Of a stretch of 60,000 nucleotides of DNA, positions 25,501-35,042 are shown piece by piece. The position numbers and the translations under genes were made by a program. Origin of the DNA: Acanthaster planci (Eukaryota > Echinodermata > Asteroidea > Valvatida > Acanthasteridae); assembly GCF_001949145.1 (NCBI RefSeq), contig NW_019091424.1, forward strand, positions 256,883-316,882. The letters are read 5' to 3'. The notes under the pieces were generated by a model that was given only the letters and a program-made list of their open reading frames with translations, was not told where the DNA came from and ran no database searches. Within the stretch, counting starts at the first letter, position 1. Each line of letters opens with the position of its first letter.

Positions 25501-28500
25501 GCAAACACCTTTTCATAATGGCGGACAGAGCTAACTCAGTGACTGTTCCTGATTGCTGTAATAATAAAGAAGACAGACTGTCATCAAATTTGTGATCATC
25601 CTACTTCTAGATGTTTAACCCCTTCGCACCGGGAACTGTTGACAGCCGCGGCTTTGTGTGAGGATTAGTGCATACCACACATACAGTCTATTCACCATGC
25701 AGCTGCTGGTTCAATGGGGCCTCCTGATGGACAAAGGCCTCCATTCAGGTCATAACACAGTCAAGCAGTCACGGTCCAAAGAATTACTGGCGCGAAGGGG
25801 TTAATGTAATTAAAGCATTAAAGCACTACTGAAAAACATATCTTGAAGTCAATAAGAAGAAAGAAGGAGCTACATCCCACTTTTGTGGCGTAAAGCTTAC
25901 GCATGGTGCACATTTTTCTAAAGAAATACTTAGTGCTGAAATTTCCCTCAGCATAAAAACGTGCATAGCCAAAACAGGCTACCAGGCGAAGCTTAGCAAT
26001 TTCATTTGGCAAGCACTCCTTACTTTATTTGGATTTCAGGAGATTTCCCTTTAAGGCTAAGTTGTTCATTTAGCAGAGCTCCTGTGGTGTTCTGGAGGTT
26101 TATGTCTCTCATGTCGATTTTTGTTTTGACTTTTTTTAACTTTTTCGCAGTTGGAATTGAAGTTTCTTGTACGTCAAGGTATCCCACATGAATATCGGCA
26201 CAGAGTATGGAAAGCGTAAGTATTCTGATTTGTGAGAATGATGGTGTCATATGATGCCGTTAGTTTGGTCCTAGGAATTAATGCATCCTTCAAAAGTGAG
26301 CTTTACTGTAAGATTTTCATCTGGGAAAAGGTCTTCTTAAGGCAAGCAGGCTTTCATGTACAAGGATTGCCTGAAGTTGAAAAGAGGAAGTCAGAATGTT
26401 GATAATTTGGGGTTTTTGTGGTTCTGCTTGTGTAGAATGGTTGAATGGCACGTGAAAAAAGACAAGGAGCTGACTGGACCTGGGTACTACGATAAGCTCA
26501 TCAAATCTGAGGTAAAGATGGAGTCTCTTGACAAACTAGAGATGAAAGGGGAAGAAAGAGATTGACAAAGCCAATCAATTTCCACATAATGAAAATTTCT
26601 TCCTGATAATGTCCCACAGGAATGCAAGCGTTCCTCTGATCTGCTGATTTTCTGTTACGATGTATGCCATCACAATTTTGGATAGCCCATGGCCTAGATA
26701 GAGAAGTAACCAAAAACCTGCTCATGTGATTCGTTCTTGTCTGAACCAGAATTTCAAATGGACGGCATTTTGTGACAGCGTACAGATAATGCTCAGCAGC
26801 TGCCTGCTGTACATTTAAGTGAGCCTCACAGTACCTAGGGCAAATTTTATAAAGCTGCTTGAGCAAAGAATTTGCTAAAGCACGAAAAAACCTTGCTTAA
26901 TAAATAAAGATTACCAGCTCAAACTCTATGTGGTTGTCATTCTAACCAAACAAACAGGTAAATACCATTACATCACAAGAAGTTTTGGCTGGTAACTTGA
27001 TTTGTCAGGCAAGGTTTTTTCATGCTTAAAAAAGTTTTTCACTTAAGCAGCTCTGTGAAATTGGCCCCTGATTGCAAGGTGTTGGTCTCTGATCTCTGCG
27101 ACAGAAATTCAAGATGAACCCGGCCACCAAGCAGATAGAGCTTGATCTCCTACGAACTCTGCCAACCAATAAGAACTTTGACAACATTGACTCCAAAGGG
27201 GTAAGCCCAGTGTCCAAACGACCTTTATCTCACATTCAGTCTGTTAATTTGGATAAGACACTCTCTCAAAACTTCACTGAATCTTTAAAATTCTGTGTAA
27301 GAATTCCGTAGCATGTTCTGTAACTGATGTTCTTCAAGGGACACCTGCCCAAACACTAGGGCCGTTGTCTAATACTCAACTTTGTCTCCGTCTCGGGCTT
27401 CGTTCCCAAAACCAATCCCCGATTGTGGGCCTGAAGTGTTTAAATTACATTGGATTACTGTAATTTTTGGCTTTCTTGCATCTTATTTATGTTTTGTGGC
27501 ACTATTAGACTGATTACTGTGCTTACAGCTTCAAAGTCAGCTAGTAAAAAAAACAGTTGAAGCCTGAGATGGAGCCGAAGTTGAGTATTGGAAAACGGCC
27601 CAGGCCGTCTCTACATCCTCAATCCCACAACCTGACCCTTTTACTTCCTGATCCATTTCTCAGATCCCATCCTTAAGGCGAGTATTGAAGGCATACAGCG
27701 TACACAACCCAACGATAGGATACTGTCAGGTAAGAGCCTCCTCAAGACTGCAACAATTATGGGGAACAATGTAAATGCTTACATGTATCGATCCATGAAA
27801 ACTTCAATGTGATTCTTTCTCTTCACAACCACAGCCATTTACGACAAGCTACGTCTATTCAGTTGAGCAACCCAGTTTGTAATCGTACATGTAGAGATGC
27901 ACTGTAAATATTTTGGATAACTGCAAATGATGGAGTGTACCTTTAACAGTCGAGAAGCTGTAGTGGTCTCCAGCCTCTCAAGTCAACTTTTTTCTGATCT
28001 GACCATTTCTGATGAAGTTGCACTTGCTTTTAAGCCCCTTGATTGTTTTTCTTCAGGGTCTCAATCGAGTTGCTGCCATCAGTCTCTTGTTTCTGGATGA
28101 GGAAGATGCATTTTGGTAAGCTTGAAACCCGTCAAAAGAATGTTTTTGTCACGGCTCATTTGAATGGTTTGTGAACTGGCTTAAGACTCAGTGACTTGTG
28201 ATGGACTGACAGGGAATTGTGATGGACTCGAATGCAGCACTGCCAGGTACATGTAACCTATGCATGGAATACATCCAGGGTACCAGGCAACATCAACAAG
28301 TGGTTAACAAATGATCACTGCTCAAACCTGGTCATGGTTTATCACTCTTCCCATCTCTCCATTCGGCCTGTCTATTCTAGGTGTCTGGTTGCCATTGTAG
28401 AGTGCATCATGCCGGCAGATTACTATAGCAAGACTCTGATCGGTTCTCAGACTGATCAGAGAGTCTTCAAGGATCTCTTAACAGAGAAATTACCTAGGCT

Positions 28501-31500
28501 TAGCACCCATCTGGACAACTTTGGGTGAGTATTACACCGGTATCAATTCCTGCTCTCACAAATATTAAATATGCATGCTCTTTCAGGAAGACTTACAGTG
28601 TCCCGTAATCTGTTTATAGAATTCTGCTCATCTCACACCCTTGCTTGTCATCCTCTTACAAATCCGCAAAACTTATAAACTTTACTCACAAGTTTGCCCT
28701 ATTGATTTGAAAGAGAGGTCATTTTTTTCATTTGTGAATGAGAGGTCTTTTGACAGTCGAGTTGTGGGGTCTTGTGATTGTCTAAAGAGGTCTCAACCAC
28801 AATGCTAGTCATCATGTGCCTCCATTGTAGTTGCTAAAGATTTCAAATTTGCTCCAAAGACAAGATTTTAGATCTCCTAAAGTTGAAGCTGTTGATGGAA
28901 TGAACTCTTAATACCTCTTTTCCCCCTGTAGCATTGATCTGTCTCTCATCAGTTTCAACTGGTTTATCACGGTGTTCTGTGATAATGTTCCTCCAGAGGT
29001 AAGATTAAAAGGTAGTATTCCCTAAAGGTGACTGTTAGTTGATTGAAAGTATTGGGGCCGGGGGTTTGTTAGGTGATTGGAGGTAGTTGATTGGAGAGAG
29101 GTAGTTGATTGGAGGTTTTTAGTTGAGAAGGGGTCTATAGACAATTGGAGGTTATTTGATAATTAAAGTTATATTTTGGTATCATAAGCTGATGCTTGGG
29201 AGCTAAGTGGATGATTTAAAAGTCGTAAGTTGATTGATAGTGAAATGATTTGACATCATAGATAGATTGAAGGTCAAATGATTTGATGTCATAAGTTGAT
29301 TAAAAGGTCAAATGCTTTGATGTCACAAGTACATTGAAGGTCAAGTGATTTAATTTCATATGTACATTGAAGGTCAAATAATTTGTGATGTCATAAGTAG
29401 ATTGAAAGTCAAATGATTTGATGTCATGTTGATTGAAAGGTCAGATGATTTGATGTCATAAAGTTGATTACAGGTCAAATTATTTGACGTCATAAAGTTG
29501 ATTGCAGGTCAAATTATTTGATGTAATAAGTTGACTAGTTGAAGGGAGGTGACTAGTTGAGGGAGGTGGTAAGTTGAGGAAGGTGGTTAGTTGAGGGAGA
29601 TGGTTAGTTGAGGGAGGTGGTTAGTTGAGGGAGGTGGTTAGTTGAGGGAGGTGGTTAGTTGAGGGAGGTGGTTAGCTGAGGGAGATGGTTAGTTGAGGGA
29701 GGTGATTAGCTGAGGGAGATGGTTAGTTAAGGGAGGTGATTAGCTGAGGGAGATGGTTAGTTGAGGGAGACTGTTTGTTGAGGAGGTGGTTAGTTGAGGG
29801 AGATGGTTAGTTGAGGAGGTGGTTAGTTGATACATGTAAACAAGCTGATAACATCTTTGGTCCAATAGAGGGTAACTGGTTGATCATCAGAGGTTGGTGT
29901 TCAGCTTATCAACTTATTAATTGGTTAGGGCTGAAGATCACACCTCATTCAGATAATAATGTTTGTGGTATCTGCATCACCCTTTTGTATAAAAAGGAGC
30001 GTAGCTACAAATCACACTAGATGCCGGCCTTATTTTCAACATATTTTTGTCTCAGTGATCCTCAACGTGATTGGTATACGTGTCTTCTTATTGTCAATGA
30101 GGTCAGATGAGTAAGACCTGAAGCTTTGCATGGTGGAGAAAGACTAAAGAGTGAGCTTGCGGTAACATCGTGTGGATAGATCTCTTTTGGAAGAGGTATA
30201 TATACATGTAGAGAGCACTGGTATGTAAGGGCTGTGTTGGGATTACCAGCGCTCCACCTTGAGTCCGGCACTTCACTCCTGAGGACACCCATAGCACACT
30301 GGTCAAAACGTTGAGTGCACACTCGCTGGTTCTTATTAGAACCATAACTCTTCCAAAAGCGATCTATCCATATGTTGTTACTGCAAGCCCTCTCCTAAGT
30401 AAGATGACAAGGTATACACCTAGACTCGTAATTTATTTTCAGACCATGCTGCGAATCTGGGGCACCCTCCTCTATGAAGGCAACAAGGTCCTCTTCCGTT
30501 TCGCCCTGGCATTTTTCAAGATGAGTGAGGCTCAGCTCCTGGTACTGCATGATTACATCCACATCTTCAACTATCTCAGGAAAATGACATCCAAGATGAC
30601 AGACATCTCCCGACTAACCCAGGTCAGTGATGCTGTATCACATGTATCTCATAGGGAAGGAGGACAGGTGCTAGACTTTGTTAAACTGTTTATTTTTATT
30701 TTCAAATGAATATGTCCTGCTCGGACAAAATAAAGAACAAGTCTTCAGGATCAGTACTTTCAGGATTCTTCTTAATGTACATAGCAACAAATCTCTTCAA
30801 AAGTAAGTGAAAACTTTGTCTCGCAAGTTTACTTTCCCAAACCAAGGTATCTTTGCCAACATTAGTGTAGAATATCTCCACTAGTTGTGTTTTAAAGCTC
30901 AAAGGGATGATCAAAATTGTTTATAATTCCAAGACTAACATAGCGCACTTTAAAACAAGAACAAGCTCGTAGAATCTGGCCAAGGTATCATTTATCTGGC
31001 AAAACTGTTTTCAATTCAAACCACCCCCAGTCAAAGAAACCTGACTTTGAACTGTTGGTGACGAGGAGGATTTTACTTTGCTTGATAGATTGCCTTTGAT
31101 GAGTTAAGCCATTTTCCCCGAAGGCACATCAACAACAGGAGAGCTGTCCACCGAGCTCAGATCAAGGTACGTTAACCAAAACTTAGTCGGTATCTAAAAC
31201 AGGTAGGTTAACCCTTTTGGTTTAAGAAACCAAAGTTTGTTGGTTTGTTAACCGTTATTCTGTTAATCTTTTGGTTAATCTTTGGTTAACCAAAACTTCA
31301 TCACCAGTATCCAGAATTTGTAGTTTGGTGTACGATTCGCTTGTGTTTGTGCTCTGATGAGTGTTTCTGTGAAACATATTTAGTATACGAAACATGATGG
31401 AGATATTGGGAAGCAAAAGATTTGAATATCCAGATAATGTCATAATTTATAATGCCTTTGAGAAAGTTTCTGCTAGGATCAAAACCTCGGGCCCCCCATA

Positions 31501-31853
31501 CTTTGTAATTTATTTGCTACAAAAACAGTTTTTGAGAGAAACACTGATGAATACGTGTTTAGAACAGTTTAAAATCAGACATGAGATTTCTTTAGCCTTT
31601 CATTGCTTAAGTGTATGTTGAAGCAAACTGTGAAGTTCCAGATCATTTGAAGATGTCATGTACGGCAGATAATGATATGAAAATGTAAATATGAAATGAT
31701 GTTTGCTAACTGAAACAGCAACAACTTGAAGAGCTGGACAAGATGAGAGACGAGTATGTTCCTCAACACCGGCCGTCAACAGAGGGCGTAATCAGTGACG
31801 ACGACGAGGACTATGACACAGTGGAGGCTCTAGGGGGGAATTCCAAGTCATAA
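10591..31853 (+). CDS. TBC1D2: TBC1D2-family Rab GTPase-activating protein, complete
   Basis: Exons: 10591-10941, 11623-11705, 13386-13454, 13804-13878, 14135-14207, 15263-15343, 16045-16108, 16208-16352, 16556-16642, 16948-17070, 19075-19174, 19745-19872, 20681-20815, 21777-21876, (optional 22288-22311), 22410-22574, 22868-22974, 23091-23176, 23825-23936, 24233-24344, 24966-25052, 26151-26215, 26436-26511, 27105-27200, 27664-27729, 28057-28115, 28381-28524, 28932-28998, 30443-30622, 31089-31166, 31719-31853. All phases agree, giving about 1,082 codons; vertebrate TBC1D2/TBC1D2B are about 930-960, and the excess is mostly a 117-residue N-terminal exon. Order: acidic low-complexity leader, PH domain (about 120-217), linker, coiled coil (about 418-730), TBC domain (about 765-1010), acidic tail. 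The Arg finger (IELDLLR, Arg 825) and Gln finger (YCQ, Gln 862) are intact, so GAP activity is expected. Family members bind membranes through PH and Rac/cadherin complexes through the coiled coil and inactivate Rab7-type GTPases; substrate here is inferred. The start has a good Kozak context (AACATGG). Confidence 0.93.
11623..14207 (+). other. PH-domain exons of the TBC1D2-type gene
   Basis: Four exons (11623-11705, 13386-13454, 13804-13878, 14135-14207) encode a classic pleckstrin-homology fold. It opens with KLCGYLNKMGEKG, continues with TRWFVFDNQRCRLYYYR, and closes with the helix MMFWLQELQ that contains the invariant Trp. In this family the PH domain binds phosphoinositides or junction partners. 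Codon phase passes cleanly through each junction. Confidence 0.9.
13057..13087 (+). repeat. TTTGA microsatellite
   Basis: A short run of TTTGATTTAATTTGATTTGA-type pentamer repeats in intron 2 of the TBC1D2-type gene. Confidence 0.8.
14866..15165. repeat. CACAAGACC-family element, copy 1, with internal expansion
   Basis: The left part is a run of CACAAGACCAGT/CACAAGACTAGT words; the right part is a run of CTTGTGATGGTCTTGTGATG words, the inverse. The centre (14980-15010) carries AGTAACAAAGTGAACATTGA followed by CAAAGGAAT, which aligns with the centre of the copy at 33270-33405. The element is therefore a fold-back with locally expanded arms. It lies in intron 5 of the TBC1D2-type gene. Confidence 0.75.
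15263..19174 (+). other. Linker exons between PH and coiled coil
   Basis: Six exons (15263-15343 through 19075-19174) encode a Ser/Thr/Pro/Gln-rich segment of about 200 residues with little predicted fold. It includes the amphipathic stretch NLSLTNLKTEIRNQM and ends in a CAQC motif. This region is weakly conserved in the family, so exon limits rest on splice sites and phase rather than on homology. Confidence 0.75.
20040..20340. repeat. Degenerate GAGTCAAGTC-rich repeat
   Basis: The stretch contains many copies of GAGTCA and its inverse, for example GACTCAAGTCGAGTGGAGTC near the left and GACTTGAGTACTCAAG near the right. It looks like a fold-back relic related in style to the CACAAGACC family. 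It lies in intron 12 of the TBC1D2-type gene. Confidence 0.5.
20867..21378 (+). repeat. 24-bp minisatellite, about 21 copies
   Basis: The unit is CTTGTGAAGGGACTTGTGAC followed by TGGC, with variants (AAGGAAC, AAAGAAC, GGCCGTG, GGCCCAG). Within it a block of several units is itself duplicated, so higher-order structure is present. Since 24 is divisible by three, two plus-strand frames stay open for 150-170 codons with an eight-residue period. These do not join exon 13 or 14 through good splice sites and are judged non-coding. The array lies in intron 13. Confidence 0.95.
23578..23790 (+). repeat. Diverged ~64-bp tandem repeat, about 3 copies
   Basis: Repeated words include GATGAATGGGCAGACAGGTG, TAACATGACTATGG and ATACATGTATGTTGACAGGT. 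Copies have drifted by substitution and small gaps. It lies in intron 18 of the TBC1D2-type gene and contains several TACATGTA octamers. Confidence 0.7.
24098..24180 (-). repeat. CACAAGACC-family fragment
   Basis: The words GCAGTTGAGACCATCGTAAG and ACCAG match, in inverse, the right end of the copy at 33270-33405 (GGTCTCAACTACAACACTGC). Only one end of the element is recognisable. Confidence 0.45.
25615..25804. mobile_element. piggyBac-like MITE with TTAA ends
   Basis: The element is bounded by TTAA at both ends (25615-25618 and 25801-25804) with inverted terminal repeats CCCCTTCGCACCGG on the left and CCCCTTCGCGCCAG on the right. A TTAA target site followed by CCC is the known hallmark of piggyBac elements. 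At about 190 bp it encodes no transposase. It lies in intron 21 of the TBC1D2-type gene. Confidence 0.8.
26838..27067. mobile_element. MITE family D
   Basis: Inverted arms of about 60 nt: the left begins GGGCAAATTTTATAAAGCTG and ends AAAAAACCTTGCT, and the right end is its inverse (GGGGCCAATTTCACAGAGCT when reversed). The element lies in intron 23 of the TBC1D2-type gene. A single related arm occurs near 32988 (GGGCCGATTCATAAAGCAGC). Confidence 0.8.
28690..28815 (+). repeat. CACAAGACC-family fragment
   Basis: GAGGTCTTTTGACAG, GGGTCTTGTGATTGTC and GGTCTCAACCACAATGC match the right half of the copy at 33270-33405. It lies in intron 27 of the TBC1D2-type gene. Confidence 0.5.
29241..29540 (+). 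repeat. ~34-bp tandem repeat, about 9 copies
   Basis: The unit is close to GTCAAATGATTTGATGTCAT followed by AAGTTGATTGAAAG. Copies vary in length and sequence. It adjoins the next array and lies in intron 28 of the TBC1D2-type gene. Confidence 0.8.
29541..29830 (+). repeat. 17-bp minisatellite, about 17 copies
   Basis: The unit is TAGTTGAGGGAGGTGGT with A/G variants (GAGATGGT, GAGCTGAGG). Strongly purine-rich on the plus strand apart from the TTAGT word. It directly follows the 34-bp array and shares the word AGTTGA, so it may have arisen from the end of that array. Confidence 0.9.
30148..30393. mobile_element. MITE family E
   Basis: Inverted ends: left GAGCTTGCGGTAACATCGTG with GGATAGATCTCTTTTGGAAG, and right CTCTTCCAAAAGCGATCTAT with TGTTGTTACTGCAAGC. 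The interior near 30290-30320 holds GGTCAAAACGTTGAGTGCAC, a type of word common in invertebrate repeats. It lies in intron 28, 50 bp before exon 30443-30622. Minus-strand open frames here are shadows. Confidence 0.75.
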
Positions 31854-31963
31854 GATTACCAAATATGTGTAAGCCATCATCCAAGGTCATTGTAATAGTA
31901 CAGTAGTCGACAAAGGACATAATCAACCAAGTATGAAGTGGATCTTGTAAACGCACCTCTGGA

Positions 31964-32158
31964 TAGTGGGGTAGCTAGGATTTTACCAGGATGCACAAGG
32001 GGGGAACCAGTATCTTATGGGGGGGCACCAACTTTGAGTGGTGTGGTTTTTGGGGACAAGCTTTTGTTAGCCTTATTCAGTATCCATTTATACATTTATC
32101 TCGCTTTTTTTAAGTTGGGGGAGGGGCGGGAACCGAGCCTCCCGTGGCTACGCCCCTG
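31964..32158. mobile_element. hAT-like MITE with 8-bp target duplication
   Basis: Terminal repeats read TAGTGGGGTAGC on the left and CAGGGGCGTAGCC on the right (reversed). They are flanked by CCTCTGGA (31956-31963) and CCTCTGCA (32159-32166), an 8-bp target duplication with one mismatch, as known for hAT elements. The interior is G-rich and non-coding. It lies just after the TBC1D2-type stop codon and probably within its 3' UTR. Confidence 0.75.
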
Positions 32159-32219
32159 CCTCTGCAGAGACATGAGAGAATGAATAGTTCCTTGATAACT
32201 GACGGGAATCCAGAAATTA

Positions 32220-32225
32220 AATAAA
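32220..32225 (+). terminator. Possible poly(A) signal of the TBC1D2-type gene
   Basis: AATAAA occurs 367 nt after the stop codon, just downstream of the hAT-like MITE. Other AATAAA words exist further on, so the true end is uncertain. Confidence 0.3.
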
Positions 32226-32987
32226 AACTGTTTTTTTGGATAATGAATTCTTATAATGCCTCCCACCTTCAGCTCAGACAATGAACTGTCCATTCTTTTG
32301 GGCCGGTCTCAAAAAATTGTTTCAGACAAACCAAGCACATATCTTTGAAGCTTTTTGCAGTGAAGGTGGCAAGTTAAGCAAAAGGTCTACAGTAGGACCA
32401 TGCAAACATATCTCTTTGTGAGTACGTGCACGTGTGGTCCTATCACCGTCTATTATCAGAGCTACGCATACTCACAATAGAGATATTTATTCCCTCATTG
32501 TAATATATATTTTTTCTAAAGTACTATTTTCCTTATATTATGGGAATTATGGGTTAATCTAGATGCTTAGAAATACACGCCATTTTCGTATAAATCCTAA
32601 CATCATTGTCAGTGTCATAGTAAAACAAGACTCCAGAGAGTTAAACAAAAGTAGACAGTACGGCAAAAAATTGTCAAATGTATGATCTGTTTCTGGAGAA
32701 GTCACCAATGACAGAAGCCAGTAACACATTGTAGTATGGTTTATAACTTCACCATTTTTGCGATAGCGTTTTTTTTTTTGCTAGATGTAATGCACAAAAT
32801 ATGAACAAAGCTCTGGAAAGAATGTGTACATTTTCAGCCGTCAAGGAAAGTGGATTAACCTGTGGTAGAGAAATCCAGTATTGAGGATCAGAAACTGTTC
32901 CCATCTATTTCTGGAATTTTTCAGTTGCTGCTGGAGTGGAGTTTACCGCAGCTTGCATTGATGTCGTAAGTTGGATGACTGCATACG

Positions 32988-33030
32988 AGGGCCGATTCAT
33001 AAAGCAGCCGTTAACATTTAAATGACATTG
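32988..33030 (+). repeat. Single arm related to MITE family D
   Basis: GAGGGCCGATTCATAAAGCA followed by GCCGTTAAC resembles the terminal arm of the element at 26838-27067. I did not find the opposite arm nearby. Confidence 0.45.
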
Positions 33031-33269
33031 CACATTGTAATTAAATTACATAGATTTCAGTTACTGTAAAATAAATCGTTACAATGGTGAAAGACTTTTT
33101 TTGTGTACACCAATTACTTGTCCAAAAACTGTGCTATTTATTTTTTTTAGATATTCACAACAATGGCTGACTTGCAGTAACTACTCTTGAAATTATGCCT
33201 GTTTCAGTATTGAATATATTTGTTTGATCACCACGGTTATTTTGAATAACTTAGTAACAGTTTTCTAGT

Positions 33270-33405
33270 CAAGACCGACACAAGACCATGCACAAGTAAC
33301 AGGGTGAACAGTGACAAAGGAATTGAATAGCACATGACTTGAATTCAGATTGGAGGTCTTGTGTTTGTCTTGTGAAGGTCTTATGGTCTCAACTACAACA
33401 CTGCT
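33270..33405 (+). repeat. CACAAGACC-family element, copy 2
   Basis: The element runs from GTCAAGACCGACACAAGACC through CAAGTAACAGGGTGAACAGT and GACAAAGGAAT to GGAGGTCTTGTG and GGTCTCAACTACAACACTGC. Its centre aligns with 14980-15010. It is the most compact full copy in the window. Confidence 0.7.
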
Positions 33406-33492
33406 TAGTAAAACAGTTTTACTTTGTAATTAGGGAAGCGATTTTGAGTTTTGACTTTGAGCCACATAAACCCTGTATATCCTGGGAGGGTA

Positions 33493-33612
33493 TAGAGTCT
33501 GCATGGCTGCCATCTTGCAGGCCTTTGCTTTGTTCCACAGAGTATGCACAAAGGCAGTTTCCCTGTGGAACCAAAGAACTGCCCTGCAAGATGGCTACCA
33601 TGCAAAGCCTCA
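33493..33612. mobile_element. MITE family B, copy 1
   Basis: Arms TGCATGGCTGCCATCTTGCA and, inverted, TGCATGGTAGCCATCTTGCA; centre contains TTCCCTGTGGAAC. Several open frames over it on both strands are palindrome shadows. Confidence 0.8.
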
Positions 33613-33685
33613 ATATGTGTGCCTTTCACCGTTAAGCTCATATGAGTCCGTATATTTCAAATCCAATGGTACCCAAGCTTTTGAA

Positions 33686-33813
33686 GGGTAGACGGAAAAG
33701 GATGCCACGTAGAAGGACGTGCTCGGCGCACATAAAATACGTACTGTACACCTTTGGAGCAAAATATGCATATGATACACGTCGGTCTACGTGGCCTCCT
33801 TTTCCGTCTACCC
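33686..33813. mobile_element. MITE family C (128 bp, ~40-nt arms)
   Basis: The left arm begins GGGTAGACGGAAAAGGATGC and continues CACGTAGA; the right arm is its near-perfect inverse (GGGTAGACGGAAAAGGAGGC when reversed). The loop contains TATGCATA-type sequence. Both ends are sharp, so this looks like an intact non-autonomous element. It sits between two family B copies. Confidence 0.85.
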
Positions 33814-33975
33814 AGCTGACGTAATCCCACCAGAGTGACCCGACTACAGAAAGCAATTACTCGTGGCAAACACTACCAAGTGGATGATGTCTATTCCCGC
33901 AGTGGTAAACACAGACTTCAAGATCTGAATTCGTTACCACTTGTTCCACAAACCGACAATGAATCTTGTTTGTGA

Positions 33976-34102
33976 ATAGAGGGTTTGCATGGCAGCCACC
34001 TTGCAGGTCAGTGCTTTTGTTCTACGGGTTATGCACCATGGGAGGTTTCCCTGTGGAACAAAAGAATTGCCCTGCAAGATGGCTTCCACACAAAGCCTCT
34101 AT
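33976..34102. mobile_element. MITE family B, copy 2
   Basis: Ends ATAGAGGGTTTGCATGGCAG and CCTCTAT, with arms inverted as in the other copies (CACCTTGCAGG / CCTGCAAGATGG) and the same central TTCCCTGTGGAAC. Confidence 0.85.
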
Positions 34103-35042
34103 AAAACTGACACAGGCATTAAGTTGCACACGATGGTAGATGCCAGTCCATACTGTTCCGGTGAGGTGTTTTTTAAAATAGGGAGTTTGTTGTATTTCTT
34201 AATGTGACTAAGTTTAAGGTTAAAGTACTATGCAAAATAACGCACTAAGTTACCATGAAGACTTTCCTTCCAGCTAATCTAGTTTTTTGTAGCATGTTGA
34301 AACTATGAAATGGATGTTAGTCTTGCCTTTATTATTTTAATATGTCACAAATGCAAAACATGCATTGATATATAATGCACCACATTTGATGTGATCTAAC
34401 TTCATTGTCATGATTGTGTACATGAACTTGATCCTACTTACAATGGACAACAGTATTTGAAATAAAACTGCTTACATGTACATGAGATAAAACTGAAGTG
34501 CTTTGGTGATCTTGTAATGATTCAAGCACTAGACTATGGACTTGACACTGCAGTCTTAAGCTTCAAGAACGTCTAATCATGGAGGTAGAATTGTGGTCTA
34601 ATTAAGCTCATGAACCGCTGCCCGGGTGGATTCGGAGGTCATCAGGATATCGACCAAAGGCAAGTGAAGGGTACACGCGCACGCGCCGCAGCATGCAGGC
34701 GGTGTTAAGGCCATGGGCCAAAGGCATGTTTACTTTTAGTGGCTATGGCTTCCACGTGGACATGTGTTTTCTTCTATCATTTTGAAAAGACGTAGCCATA
34801 AATCCTTTTTAAGCCTGAGATAGTCTAGTACCACGTACCCACCCATGATTTTGTTGCATCAAAGTAGGAGGGAGCCATGCATTCAAACACATGCAGTCCG
34901 TCCAGCTGGCTGAATGGAGAACGGAACATAATCCATATTCATCTGAGAAATAAATCACTCAAAACAAGTTTTCCTTTTTTTAGAATTTAAGAATCGACCA
35001 ACTTTCATCAACGAAGCGGTCAGCAGTTTACATGCTACTGAA
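34103..35042. other. Upstream region of ZIP-A
   Basis: No coding segment seen. A short CpG-containing patch occurs near 34675-34710 (ACACGCGCACGCGCCGCAGC). The 5' UTR and promoter of ZIP-A should lie here, but I see no convincing TATA box. Confidence 0.4.

Larger units (their letters stand above)
26151..31166 (+). other. TBC (Rab-GAP) domain exons
   Basis: Nine exons from 26151-26215 to 31089-31166. The domain begins with the family-typical LVRQGIPHEYRHRVWK. The catalytic IxxDxxR motif is in exon 27105-27200 and NPTIGYCQG spans the junction of 27664-27729 with 28057-28115. Later landmarks are FLDEEDAFWCLVAIVE, MPADYYSKTLIG, FNWFITVFCDNVPPE and LRIWGTLLYEGNKVLFRFAL. No stop or frameshift interrupts the domain. 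Confidence 0.93.

Noticed and set aside
30062-30345. Two minus-strand frames of 80-86 codons
   Set aside because: They overlie TIR element E within an intron and show no family.
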